Shown here: positions 16,773 through 24,848 of the stretch, one piece after another
Position numbering within the stretch: position 1 is the stretch's first letter
Layout: every line of letters starts with the position of its first letter
NCBI GenBank assembly: GCA_947624245.1
Contig: CANQJL010000004.1
Location: forward strand, 74,272 to 108,196
DNA from: an uncultured Acetatifactor sp.
GTDB lineage: Bacteria > Bacillota > Clostridia > Lachnospirales > Lachnospiraceae
Length of the DNA stretch: 33,925 nucleotides
Reading direction: 5' to 3'
Program-made: the position numbers and the translations under genes
Notes under the pieces: generated by a model
Seen by the model: the letters and a program-made list of their open reading frames with translations, nothing else
Told to the model about the DNA's origin: nothing
The model's database searches: none

Positions 16773-17006
16773 ATGTTGTTTTCCGAATTAAAATGCAAAG
16801 ATGTGATCAATACAAGAGACTGTAAAAAACTGGGAAAGGTGTGCGATCTGGAATTTGATCCCTGCAGCGGCTGCATCTGTAAGATCATGGTGCCGGGCTG
16901 CAGCCGTGTGCTGGGTTTTCTGAACTGCGAGCCCAATATCGTGATCCCCTTCAAGGATATCTGCCAGATAGGTCCGGACATCATTCTGGTTGACATACAC
17001 TGTTGA
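16773..17006 (+). CDS. YlmC/YmxH-family PRC-barrel protein, cysteine-rich
   Basis: This 77-residue protein has the single PRC-barrel layout of the YlmC/YmxH sporulation family: FSELKCKDVINTRDCKKLGKV at the start, a middle turn, then IVIPFKDICQIGPDIILV. ATG 16773 gives the family N-terminus and follows CAGGTG at 16761-16766; GTG 16764 is the alternative. Ten of 77 residues are cysteine (8, 17, 24, 31, 34, 36, 43, 52, 64, 77), including a CSGCIC cluster at 31-36. In Bacillus ylmC also lies close to sigG. The molecular role is unknown. No clear promoter was found, although CATATATT at 16736-16743 resembles a -10. Confidence 0.82.
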   Translation: MLFSELKCKDVINTRDCKKLGKVCDLEFDPCSGCICKIMVPGCSRVLGFLNCEPNIVIPFKDICQIGPDIILVDIHC

Positions 17007-17062
17007 TTCAGTTTAAAATGAGAAAGAACGGATAGATACTTCTGGAGAAAGGGGATAAGGCT

Positions 17063-17512
17063 ATGAAATGTCCTTTTTGCAGTCATGAAAATACAAGGGT
17101 GATCGATTCCAGACCGGCGGAGGACAACAATTCCATTCGACGCCGCCGTGTCTGTGACGAGTGCGGCAAGCGCTTCACCACCTATGAGAAGATCGAGACG
17201 ATTCCTCTGATTATTATCAAGAAGGATAACAACAGAGAGACGTATGACCGCTCCAAGATAGAAGCGGGCGTTTTGCGGGCCTGCCATAAGCGCCCCGTCA
17301 GCGCACAGCAGATCACGGAGCTGGTGGACGAGGTGGAGAACGAGATCACCAACATGGAGGAGAAGGAGATCGCCAGTCAGGTCATCGGCGAGCTTTTGAT
17401 GAATAAGCTGAAGGCTCTGGATCCCGTGGCGTATGTGCGTTTTGCCTCCGTGTACAGGGAGTTCAAGGACGTGAATACCTTTATGGAGGAACTGAAAAAG
17501 GTCTTTGAGTAA
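17063..17512 (+). CDS. nrdR: Transcriptional repressor NrdR
   Basis: This 149-residue protein is NrdR, the nucleotide-sensing repressor of ribonucleotide reductase genes. The N-terminal zinc ribbon has two pairs, CPFC (3-6) and CDEC near residue 31, surrounding RVIDSRPAEDNNSIRRRR. An ATP-cone domain follows (IIIKKDNNRETYDRSKIEAGVLRAC) and runs to YVRFASVYREFKD. Length is exactly that of the family. ATG 17063 lies after AAGGGG and AAGG sites. It follows the ylmC-family gene by 56 nt and ends in a strong palindrome. No ribonucleotide reductase gene is in the window. Confidence 0.96.
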   Translation: MKCPFCSHENTRVIDSRPAEDNNSIRRRRVCDECGKRFTTYEKIETIPLIIIKKDNNRETYDRSKIEAGVLRACHKRPVSAQQITELVDEVENEITNMEEKEIASQVIGELLMNKLKALDPVAYVRFASVYREFKDVNTFMEELKKVFE

Positions 17513-17534
17513 AGAGGGGAATTCCCCTCTTTTT
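17511..17534 (+). terminator. Terminator between nrdR and the convergent flippase gene
   Basis: AAAGAGGGGAA (17511-17521) is followed at once by its reverse complement (17522-17532), with T continuing to 17534. The stem overlaps the nrdR stop codon. A run of A-T pairs at its base could also serve the convergent gene that ends at 17544. Confidence 0.85.
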
Positions 17535-17543
17535 CTATGCCTT

Positions 17544-18896
17544 CTATGCCTTTTTCATGAACTGACGCAGGCAGAGTAGGTACAGCCCCATCAGTATCAG
17601 CTGGCTTGCCAGCAGGCCCCAGAGGTAGCCCTTGATGCCGAAGACCGGTACGGCCCAAAATACGAAGCCCAGACGGACCAGAAGGCAGACCGTGTTCATG
17701 ACGAAGATGTGTCCCGCCTTTCCAAGTCCCTGAAGAATGCTGGAGAGGGTGGTGTCAAGGTACAGGAAAGGGCAGATGAACCCGAGAGTGGTGATAAAAT
17801 ATCCGGCCAGCGGACTGTCAAAGAGCCGGCTGCCTGCGAAGCGGCCGAAGAACACAAATACCAGCATACAGACAAAGCCCATCAGGCCGCAGTATTTCAC
17901 GGTCTTTACGGTGGATCTTTTTACGGCTTCCATGTTGCCGAGGGCATAGCTCTCCGAGATCACGGGCAGGAGCAGAATGGCAACGGAGCTGGTCAGCGCG
18001 TTGGGAAAGAAGATAAAGGGCATGGCCATGCCGGTGAGAACGCCGTACACGCTTAAGGCGGTCACGTTGTCAAAGCCGTATGCCCGCAGCTTGGCGGGAA
18101 TGGAAACGGATTCCACACTCTGCAGCAGGTTGAGGACGATGCGGTTCGCGGTCAGGGGCAGCGCCATTCCCAGCAGCTTGGCGTAGAGGCTGCCGGCATT
18201 GCGGCGAAGGCGGCCGACGCCGGAGAGAACCGTTTCCTGCCGGAAGCGGCGCTTTCCCATAAAGCAGTGCCATGCGGCGCCGAGAGACAGGAGCATGGAA
18301 AAGAATTCTCCCACGGTCAGGCCCAGGACCGCCACGGAAATGGAGGGAGTCTGTCCGGCGGCAAGGTCCCGGGCGGATATGAGGTAGACGCAGGCCACTC
18401 TCACGGTCTGCTCCAGGAGCTGCGAGGCGGCGGGAACGCCCGCTTTTTTTATGCCGTAGAAGTATCCGTTGGCGCACGCGTGTACGGCGCCCAGCGGAAT
18501 GGAGAAGGAGAGAATGCGCAGCATCGCGGCCGTGCGGGGCTCCTGCAGAAGATGCAGGGCAATGGGATCGGCCAGCCGGTAGACCAGCAGATTGCACAGC
18601 AGGGACAGCGGGAGAGAAATGCTGAGGCCTGCGGCCAGCGGCCGAAAGGAGGGACGCTTTTCGATGGCGGTCTGTTCCGCCACCAGCTTGGATACGGCGG
18701 TCTGATAGCCGGCTCCTGTGAGGGCGAAGGACAGGGAGAGAACGGGGTTTAGGAGCTGGTAGATTCCCATGCCTTCCTCCCCGAACAGTCTCGACAGATA
18801 AATTCTGTAAAAAAAGCCGATCACTCGGCTCAAGAATCCGGTCGCAGTCAAAATGATCGTGCCGAATATCAGCGGGTGGCTTTTTCTGGCGCTCAT
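17544..18896 (-). CDS. SpoVB/MurJ-like MOP-superfamily flippase
   Basis: This 450-residue integral membrane protein has 12-14 hydrophobic segments and the polysaccharide/lipid flippase pattern. The family start FGTIILTATGFLSRVIGFFYRI and SRLFGEEGMGIYQLLNP are clear, as is the later FIFFPNALTSSVAILLLPVISE. Within the family it most resembles SpoVB, needed for spore cortex synthesis and thought to move lipid-linked precursors across the membrane; a general lipid II flippase role is the alternative. The start at 18896 has AAAGGA six bases upstream on its strand. It is divergent from iscS. Proximity to sigG and the spoVD-like gene makes a sporulation role reasonable. Confidence 0.85.
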   Translation of the reverse strand: MSARKSHPLIFGTIILTATGFLSRVIGFFYRIYLSRLFGEEGMGIYQLLNPVLSLSFALTGAGYQTAVSKLVAEQTAIEKRPSFRPLAAGLSISLPLSLLCNLLVYRLADPIALHLLQEPRTAAMLRILSFSIPLGAVHACANGYFYGIKKAGVPAASQLLEQTVRVACVYLISARDLAAGQTPSISVAVLGLTVGEFFSMLLSLGAAWHCFMGKRRFRQETVLSGVGRLRRNAGSLYAKLLGMALPLTANRIVLNLLQSVESVSIPAKLRAYGFDNVTALSVYGVLTGMAMPFIFFPNALTSSVAILLLPVISESYALGNMEAVKRSTVKTVKYCGLMGFVCMLVFVFFGRFAGSRLFDSPLAGYFITTLGFICPFLYLDTTLSSILQGLGKAGHIFVMNTVCLLVRLGFVFWAVPVFGIKGYLWGLLASQLILMGLYLLCLRQFMKKA

Positions 18897-18961
18897 GGAT
18901 ATCCTTTCGGAACGTGCAGACGTGCCGCAGCTTTTTGTCTATTTATATTCGTCCCCGACAG

Positions 18962-18990
18962 TTGACAGAACAGGAGGTTGGTGTTATATT
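18962..18990 (+). promoter_or_regulatory. Strong sigma-A-type promoter of iscS operon
   Basis: Consensus TTGACA (18962-18967) is 17 bp from TATATT (18985-18990), with TG at 18982-18983 giving an extended -10. The leader to ATG 19053 is about 56 nt and AT-rich. I found no convincing operator in it. Confidence 0.75.
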
Positions 18991-19052
18991 ATTGATGAAT
19001 TCCTAGTAAAATGATATAAATTAAGGTAATATAAAGAAAAGAGGTAAGCGTC

Positions 19053-20228
19053 ATGATATATCTGGACAATGCGGCAACTACCGCCGCCGCGCCTGAGGTG
19101 GTGGAAGCCATGCTCCCGTATTTCACGGAGAACTACGGCAACCCCAGCACGATATACTCTCTGGGCTCTGAGGCGAAGAAGGCCGTGAATGAGGCGAGAA
19201 GGAGCGTGGCCGGACTGATCGGGGCCAGGCAGGAGGAGATCTATTTTACCGCCGGAGGATCGGAGGCGGACAACTGGGCGATCAAGGCCTGCGCCGAAGC
19301 CTATGCCGACAAGGGAAAACATATCATTACCACGAAGATAGAGCACCACGCCGTGCTTCACACCTGCCAGTATCTCGAGAAGAAGGGCTTTGAGCTGACC
19401 TATCTCGACGTAGATGCGGACGGGCTGGTGGATCCGGAGGCGCTGCGGCAGGCCATTCGGCCGGATACGATCCTGATCAGCGTTATGTTCGCCAACAATG
19501 AGATCGGGGTCATCGAGCCCATAGAGCAGATCGGCGCCATCGCAAAGGAGCATGGGATCTTATTCCACACCGACGCGGTGCAGGCCTTCGGCCAGATTCC
19601 TATCAATGTGGACGAGATGCACATCGATATGCTCAGCGCCAGCGCTCACAAGCTGAACGGTCCCAAGGGGATCGGAATGCTCTACATTCGCACCGGCGTG
19701 AAGATCAAGTCCTTTATTCACGGCGGAGCTCAGGAGCGCAGCCGCAGAGCGGGCACGGAGAACGTGCCGGGCATCGTGGGCTTCGGCGCGGCGGCGGACA
19801 GAGCGGCGCGCATCATGGAAGAGAAGATCCAAAAGGAGACGGAGCTTCGGGACTATCTGATCGGACGCATCGAGAAGGAGATTCCGTACAGCCGCCTGAA
19901 CGGCCACAGGACCAAGCGGCTTCCGGGCAACGTCAATTTCTCGTTTGAATTCATCGAGGGAGAGTCCATGCTGATCATGCTGGATATGAAGGGCATCTGC
20001 GCCTCCAGCGGCTCCGCCTGCACCTCGGGTTCTCTGGATCCCTCCCATGTCCTTCTGGCCATCGGCTTAAAGCATGAGACGGCCCACGGTTCCCTGCGCA
20101 TGACGCTGTCGGAGCAGAACACAAAGGAGGAGATGGACACCGTGGCGGAGGAACTCAAAAAGATCGTTCAAAAGCTGCGGGATATGTCGCCGTTGTATGA
20201 AGATTTTGTAAGAAAGCAGCAGGCTTAG
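19053..20228 (+). CDS. iscS: Cysteine desulfurase, IscS/NifS type
   Basis: This 391-residue PLP enzyme takes sulfur from cysteine as a persulfide for Fe-S clusters and tRNA thiolation. The family start MIYLDNAATTAAAPEV and NYGNPSTIYSLG are present. The PLP lysine is K200 in SASAHKLNGPKGIG. The persulfide cysteine is C323 in SSGSACTSGS, on the longer flexible loop of group I (IscS/NifS) enzymes. ATG 19053 has AGAGGT upstream. The genes iscU and mnmA follow on the same strand with small gaps, fitting a desulfurase that feeds both scaffold and thiouridylase. Either nifS or iscS would be an acceptable name. Confidence 0.95.
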   Translation: MIYLDNAATTAAAPEVVEAMLPYFTENYGNPSTIYSLGSEAKKAVNEARRSVAGLIGARQEEIYFTAGGSEADNWAIKACAEAYADKGKHIITTKIEHHAVLHTCQYLEKKGFELTYLDVDADGLVDPEALRQAIRPDTILISVMFANNEIGVIEPIEQIGAIAKEHGILFHTDAVQAFGQIPINVDEMHIDMLSASAHKLNGPKGIGMLYIRTGVKIKSFIHGGAQERSRRAGTENVPGIVGFGAAADRAARIMEEKIQKETELRDYLIGRIEKEIPYSRLNGHRTKRLPGNVNFSFEFIEGESMLIMLDMKGICASSGSACTSGSLDPSHVLLAIGLKHETAHGSLRMTLSEQNTKEEMDTVAEELKKIVQKLRDMSPLYEDFVRKQQA

Positions 20229-20237
20229 GAGGCAGAT

Positions 20238-20675
20238 ATGTATAGCGAAAAAGTGATGGATCACTTCCAGAATCCCAGAAACGTAGGAGAGATCGAGAAC
20301 GCCAGCGGCGTGGGTACGGTGGGAAACGCAAAGTGCGGCGATATCATGAGGATATTCCTGGACATTGACGACGAGGGCATTGTCCGAGACGCAAAATTCA
20401 AGACATTCGGCTGCGGCGCCGCTGTGGCCACCAGCTCCATGGCCACCGAGCTGGTGAAGGGCAAGACCATACAGGAGGCTCTGCAGGTGACCAACAAGGC
20501 GGTAATGGAAGCGCTGGACGGACTTCCGCCCGTAAAGGTCCACTGTTCTCTTCTGGCGGAGGAGGCGATCCATGCCGCTCTCTGGGATTACGCGGAGAAG
20601 CACGGTATTGTCATCGAGGGACTGGAAAAGCCCAAAAATGACATCAGCGAAGGAGAAGAAGAGGAGGAGTATTGA
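20238..20675 (+). CDS. iscU: Fe-S cluster assembly scaffold IscU/NifU type
   Basis: This 145-residue scaffold assembles Fe-S clusters from sulfur donated by IscS. The three ligand cysteines are present: C33 in NAKCGD, C59 in FGCGAA and C103 in VHCSLLAEEAI. The start YSEKVMDHFQNPRNVG is diagnostic for this family. The last 20 residues are an acidic tail (ISEGEEEEEY). ATG 20238 has AGGAGG five bases upstream and is only 9 nt after iscS. It is a stand-alone N-terminal NifU module without the Nfu domain. Its stop overlaps the start of mnmA. Confidence 0.95.
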   Translation: MYSEKVMDHFQNPRNVGEIENASGVGTVGNAKCGDIMRIFLDIDDEGIVRDAKFKTFGCGAAVATSSMATELVKGKTIQEALQVTNKAVMEALDGLPPVKVHCSLLAEEAIHAALWDYAEKHGIVIEGLEKPKNDISEGEEEEEY

Positions 20676-21748
20676 AAAAGAAAGTGGTGGTAGGCATGTC
20701 GGGGGGAGTGGATTCCTCCGTGGCGGCCTGTCTTTTAAAGGAACAGGGGTATGACGTTGTCGGCGTCACCATGCAGATATGGCCGGAGGAGCCTTGGGAG
20801 ACCGTGCAGTCGAACGGAGGCTGCTGCGGCCTTTCGGCTGTGGAAGACGCAGCGCGGGTGGCGGATATGCTGAATATTCCCCACTATGTGATGAATTTCA
20901 GGAAGGAATTCCAGGATTGCGTAATAGATTATTTTACGGAGGAGTATCTGCAGGGGCACACGCCCAATCCCTGTATCGCCTGCAACCGCTATGTGAAATG
21001 GGAGGCGCTGCTTGAGCGGAGCCTGCAGATCGGAGCGGACTATATCGCCACGGGACACTACGCCAGGATCGCGCGTCTGTCCAACGGCCGCCTGGCGATA
21101 CGAAATTCCGTCACCGCCGAAAAGGATCAGACCTACGCCCTGTACGGCCTGACCCAGGAGCAGCTCGCCCGCACGCTGATGCCCGTGGGGGAGTACACGA
21201 AGGAGGAAATCCGCCGAATCGCTCTGGAGCGGGGACTGCCGGTGGCCCAAAAACCGGACAGTCAGGAGATCTGTTTCGTCCCCGACAACGATTATGCAGG
21301 ATTTATCGACAGACAGGCGCAGGGGCGCGTCCCCGTCCCCGGCAATTTCGTGGACAGGCAGGGGAAGGTGCTGGGCCGCCATAAGGGGATCACCCACTAT
21401 ACGGTGGGGCAGCGCAGGGGCCTGAATCTGTCCATGGGAGAGCGGGTCTTTGTGACTGAGATCCGGCCGGAGACGAACGAGGTGGTCATAGGCTGCGGCG
21501 AAGATCTGCTAGGCACAGAGGTGCTCTGCGACAGAGTGAATTTCATGGCGGTGGAGGACCTGCAGGAAGCGATGCGGGTACGGGCAAAGATCCGCTACAA
21601 TCACGGCGGTGAGAACTGTACCATCGAGAAGCTGCAGGACGGCAGGGTGCGCTGCCGCTTTGAAAAGCCGGTTCGGGCCGCTGCGCCGGGACAGGCTGTG
21701 GTGTTCTACCTCGACGAGTATGTGCTGGGCGGCGGGACGATCCTGTGA
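20672..21748 (+). CDS. mnmA: tRNA-specific 2-thiouridylase MnmA
   Basis: This 358-residue enzyme makes 2-thiouridine at U34 of the tRNAs for Lys, Glu and Gln, using ATP and sulfur relayed from a cysteine desulfurase. The PP-loop is GMSGGVDSSVAA at residues 8-19. The two catalytic cysteines are C101 in NPCIACNRYVK and C201 in QEICFVP. A C-terminal beta-barrel (RAKIRYNH, AVVFY) completes the family layout. The start is TTG 20672, overlapping the iscU stop by 4 nt, with GGAGG at 20663-20667; it gives MKKKVVVGMSGG, the normal N-terminus. Coupling to iscS-iscU fits sulfur supply to tRNA. Confidence 0.95.
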   Translation: MKKKVVVGMSGGVDSSVAACLLKEQGYDVVGVTMQIWPEEPWETVQSNGGCCGLSAVEDAARVADMLNIPHYVMNFRKEFQDCVIDYFTEEYLQGHTPNPCIACNRYVKWEALLERSLQIGADYIATGHYARIARLSNGRLAIRNSVTAEKDQTYALYGLTQEQLARTLMPVGEYTKEEIRRIALERGLPVAQKPDSQEICFVPDNDYAGFIDRQAQGRVPVPGNFVDRQGKVLGRHKGITHYTVGQRRGLNLSMGERVFVTEIRPETNEVVIGCGEDLLGTEVLCDRVNFMAVEDLQEAMRVRAKIRYNHGGENCTIEKLQDGRVRCRFEKPVRAAAPGQAVVFYLDEYVLGGGTIL

Positions 21749-21774
21749 GGAATCTGCCCTGCCGCATATTTCAA

Positions 21775-21803
21775 TTTTCAAAAGCCGGCAGGTCTGATAC
21801 AAT
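21775..21803 (+). promoter_or_regulatory. Possible promoter of the response regulator gene
   Basis: TACAAT (21798-21803) with TG at 21795-21796 forms an extended -10. The -35 at 21775-21780 (TTTTCA, 17-bp spacer) is poor. The predicted leader is about 50 nt. Confidence 0.4.
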
Positions 21804-21862
21804 AGGAGCGTGACAACGAAATCAGATACGCGGGAGAAGGAAAAAACGGTACGGGAGCATCT

Positions 21863-23500
21863 ATGATACGGATATTTTTAGTGGAAGAGGACGCAGGCGC
21901 GTTGGAAGCGTTCAGGAATCGATTTGACTGGCAGGCGCACGGCTGCGAGATCTGCGGCGAGGCCGGCGACGGGGAACGGGCCTTTGCGCTGATCGGAAAG
22001 CTTGAGCCGGATATTGTGATCACGGATATCAGAATGCCGTTTATGGACGGACTCGTTCTGAGCAGACTGATTAGACGAAAAATGCCGCTTGCCGAGGTGA
22101 TCGTTCTGACGAAGGAGCGGGATTTCGAGTCCGCGCGGGAATGCGTGGAGCTGGGGGTCGCCGCATATCTTTTGAAGCCTGCGGAGGAAGGGGAATTGTT
22201 CCGGGTGATCGATGCGCTGGCGGAGCGGATTCGGGAAAAGAACCGAGAACGTGAAAACAGCGAGAGATATCGGAAGGAAAGAACGGAAAATTTTCAGCAG
22301 GGAAAAAGGGAACTGTTCCGCCGTCTTGTCACGGGTCGGGAGACTCCGGCCCGGCTGCTGGAGGCCGCGCAGGGGCTGGGACTGGAGCTGTCGGCCGTCT
22401 GGTATAATGTGGTGTTAGTCAGGTCCCGGGAACCGGAACGGGCTGACGACGGGAACGGCGGAATCGCCGGACAGGCCGGAGAACAGTGGAGGAAACAGCT
22501 GGGGGATCTTCTTGAGAAAATGCTGGTCTTTGACAGGGAGCTGGAGGGGAAAGCGATCCTCTTAAAGGCTGACTCCAAAGAAGAACTGTCGTATCTGTTG
22601 AATGAGCTTGCCGCCCGGCTGAGAGAGATATCTGCCGTATCCGGTCAGAACCAATGGTTTGGGGGGGCCGGAATGCCTGTGAACCGTCTCGGGGAGCTGC
22701 CGGCCTCTTTTGAAAGAGCGGGTCTGGCGTTTGCGAGACACTATCTGGAGGGAGAGAACCGTATTCTGGACGGCGAAGCGGAGCAGGAGGAGCTTGCGCG
22801 GAAGGGCGGGTTCGATATCGGGACGATCAATCCCAAACAGATCGATCGAAACAGGCTGAAGGAATTTCTGAAGATCGGAAGAAGAGAGGAGCTGCCTCGT
22901 TTTCTCGAGGAGTATCTTGGCGGGCTGTGGAACGACAATGCAATGAAGTCCCATATCTTCAGACAATATATGGTTCTGGACACATATTTTTGTGCGGCGG
23001 ATTTTCTGGAGGAGCTGCAGATCTCCCGCAGCGAGATCCGGCCGCCGGATATGACTCCGGACGCCTTTAAGCGGGCCGAGGACGCTGCAGGCTATGTGAC
23101 GGGGATCGTGAGCAGAACGATAGAGCTTAGGGAGAAAGCCGCGGGGAATCGGTATCGGGATATCGTGCGGCAGGTGATGCAGTATGTTGAGGAAAACTAT
23201 GCGGATGAGGAGCTGTCGTTAAATTCGCTGGCCTCTTCCGTGAATTTCTCTCCGAACCATTTAAGCATGGTGTTCAGCCAGCAGACCGGTCAGACCCTGA
23301 TCCGGTATCTGACCGATGTCAGAATGAACAAGGCGAAGGAGCTGCTGCGCTGCACGGGAAAGAAGAGCAGTGTGATCAGTGCGGAGGTGGGATACAAGGA
23401 TCCCCATTACTTTTCCTATCTGTTCAAAAAGACTCAGGGAATGACGCCGACTCAGTTCAGGAGCGGACTGAGCGGTTCGCAGGAGGAGCAGCCAAGGTGA
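21863..23500 (+). CDS. Response regulator with AraC-type DNA-binding domain
   Basis: This 545-residue regulator has an N-terminal receiver (residues 1-120) with acidic residues E9 and D10, phospho-acceptor D55 in VITDIRMPFMDG, T83 and K105 in LLKP. A helical linker of about 300 residues follows. The C-terminus (about 445-540) is an AraC/XylS double helix-turn-helix, ending YKDPHYFSYLFKKTQGMTPTQFR. This is the YesN-like architecture common in Clostridia, usually paired with a membrane sensor kinase that detects sugars. No kinase gene is adjacent. ATG 21863 follows a weak GGGAG. It is followed by a terminator and then by the ABC sugar importer, its most likely target by position. Confidence 0.9.
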   Translation: MIRIFLVEEDAGALEAFRNRFDWQAHGCEICGEAGDGERAFALIGKLEPDIVITDIRMPFMDGLVLSRLIRRKMPLAEVIVLTKERDFESARECVELGVAAYLLKPAEEGELFRVIDALAERIREKNRERENSERYRKERTENFQQGKRELFRRLVTGRETPARLLEAAQGLGLELSAVWYNVVLVRSREPERADDGNGGIAGQAGEQWRKQLGDLLEKMLVFDRELEGKAILLKADSKEELSYLLNELAARLREISAVSGQNQWFGGAGMPVNRLGELPASFERAGLAFARHYLEGENRILDGEAEQEELARKGGFDIGTINPKQIDRNRLKEFLKIGRREELPRFLEEYLGGLWNDNAMKSHIFRQYMVLDTYFCAADFLEELQISRSEIRPPDMTPDAFKRAEDAAGYVTGIVSRTIELREKAAGNRYRDIVRQVMQYVEENYADEELSLNSLASSVNFSPNHLSMVFSQQTGQTLIRYLTDVRMNKAKELLRCTGKKSSVISAEVGYKDPHYFSYLFKKTQGMTPTQFRSGLSGSQEEQPR

Positions 23501-23519
23501 ATGCTTTGGCTGTTTTTTT
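23489..23519 (+). terminator. Terminator of the response regulator gene
   Basis: CAGCCAA (23489-23495) pairs with TTGGCTG (23506-23512), followed by seven T (23513-23519). The stem begins inside the last codons of the gene. Confidence 0.8.
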
Positions 23520-23728
23520 GCGTCCGCATATTCCTGTGACAAACAGAAACATATACACCATAAAAAACACAACAAAATATTAAAAAAACCAACCAAAAAA
23601 CTTTTTTAATAAAAAAATCAACATTTATGTCATTTGTCTGAATGGATTTTTATGGCCGGTCACGATAAAATACAGATGTCGGGTAAATGGTTTACCGACT
23701 ACAATATTTTATGGGAGGATTGATAACC
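23520..23728 (+). promoter_or_regulatory. AT-rich control region before the sugar-binding protein gene
   Basis: This 209-bp gap has no gene. It holds A- and T-runs (23560-23625), which could be an upstream activating element, and two possible -10 boxes: TAAAAT (23666-23671) and TACAAT (23700-23705), neither with a good -35. A palindrome GGTAAA-TGG-TTTACC (23682-23696) sits just before the second. GGGAGG (23713-23718) is the ribosome binding site. The poor -35 fits an activator-dependent promoter, but the true start is undetermined. Confidence 0.4.
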
Positions 23729-24733
23729 ATGAAAAAGAGAGTTTTAGCAGTACTGATGGCTGCAACCATGCTTCTCGGTCTGACCGCATGCGGCGGCGAC
23801 GGCTCTACACCTGCAGGCGGCGATGTTCAGGGCGCTGATGGCGGCAGCAGCTCCGGCACGATTAAGGTCGGCATCATCAACAACGACCCCAACGAGTCCG
23901 GTTACCGTACCGCAAATGACAAGGATCTGCAGGCTATGTTCACCGCAGAGAACGGCTATGACGCTACGTTCGCTTACGGCAAGACAAACGACGAGCAGAT
24001 CAATGCGGCTCAGCAGATGATTCAGGACGGCGTTGATTACCTGCTTCTTTCCGCAGCAGACGTTTCCGGTTGGGATACCGTTCTGCAGGATGCGAACAAC
24101 CAGGGCATCAAGGTCATTCTGTATGACCGCACCATCGATGCAGACCCCAGCCTCTATGTAGCTTCTATCGTTTCCGATATGGCGAAAGAGGGCGAGACCG
24201 CAGCGAACTGGCTGAAGGATCAGGGCCTGAGCGAGTACAACATCATTCACATTCAGGGTCAGATGGGTTCCGCAGCACAGGTAGGCCGCAGCGGCGCACT
24301 GCTTGATATGGCAGCAGCCGAGGGCTGGAACGTTCTCGTTTCCCAGACCGCTGACTGGAACGCTGAGAAGGCTCAGCAGATCGTGCAGTCTCAGATCGAT
24401 GCAGGCAAGAGCTTCAATGTTATCTATGCAGAGAACGACGATATGGCAAAGGGTGCAGTTGCAGCTCTGGACGCTAACGGAATCACTCACGGTGTGAACG
24501 GCGACGTTATCATCATGGGCTTTGATACCAACAAGTGGGCTCTTGAGGAGCTGAAGGCCGGCAACTGGAACTACGACGGCCAGTGCAACCCTCTGCAGGC
24601 TTCCTATCTGAACGATGTTATCCAGAAGCTGGAGAAGGGCGAGACCATCACCGAGAAGACCATCGTTATGGATGAGAAGGGCTTTGACGCTAAGACCATT
24701 ACCGACGACGATGTAAACACATACGGTATCTAA
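23729..24733 (+). CDS. ytfQ: Sugar-binding lipoprotein, YtfQ-like (ABC importer)
   Basis: This 334-residue protein is the extracytoplasmic binding protein of a CUT2-type ABC importer. A lipoprotein signal peptide ends in the lipobox LTAC, with C21 as the lipidated residue; a short G/D/S-rich linker follows. The periplasmic-binding fold resembles E. coli YtfQ in recognisable segments: NESGYRTAND, GVDYLLLSAADVSGW and YDRTIDADPSLYVASI. YtfQ binds galactofuranose; the substrate here is inferred and may be another furanose or pentose. ATG 23729 has GGGAGG ten bases upstream; an ATG-initiated frame from 23687 is excluded by the signal peptide. Codon use leans to GCA, GCT and GTT as in gapA, suggesting high expression. 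Confidence 0.88.
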   Translation: MKKRVLAVLMAATMLLGLTACGGDGSTPAGGDVQGADGGSSSGTIKVGIINNDPNESGYRTANDKDLQAMFTAENGYDATFAYGKTNDEQINAAQQMIQDGVDYLLLSAADVSGWDTVLQDANNQGIKVILYDRTIDADPSLYVASIVSDMAKEGETAANWLKDQGLSEYNIIHIQGQMGSAAQVGRSGALLDMAAAEGWNVLVSQTADWNAEKAQQIVQSQIDAGKSFNVIYAENDDMAKGAVAALDANGITHGVNGDVIIMGFDTNKWALEELKAGNWNYDGQCNPLQASYLNDVIQKLEKGETITEKTIVMDEKGFDAKTITDDDVNTYGI

Positions 24734-24769
24734 GCAGTCATAGCATACGGCATATAGTTTAGTGCTGAC

Positions 24770-24821
24770 AAAGTGCGGCGCAGCGTAAATCAAAATCGTA
24801 CGCTTGCACCGCACTTTTTTT
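24770..24821 (+). terminator. Intercistronic terminator/attenuator between ytfQ and ytfR
   Basis: AAAGTGCGG (24770-24778) pairs with CCGCACTTT (24809-24817), and AGCGTA (24782-24787) pairs with TACGCT (24799-24804) inside. T continues to 24821. In a transporter operon such a hairpin gives partial read-through and stabilises upstream mRNA, so binding protein exceeds membrane components. Confidence 0.8.
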
Positions 24822-24848
24822 AAAAAAAGTGACGAGGTGAATGGGCTG

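Noticed and set aside
21757..21792. Inverted repeat CCTGCCG / CGGCAGG after mnmA, a possible terminator
   Set aside because: The loop is 22 nt, the stem only 7 bp and no T tract follows, so I do not call it a terminator.
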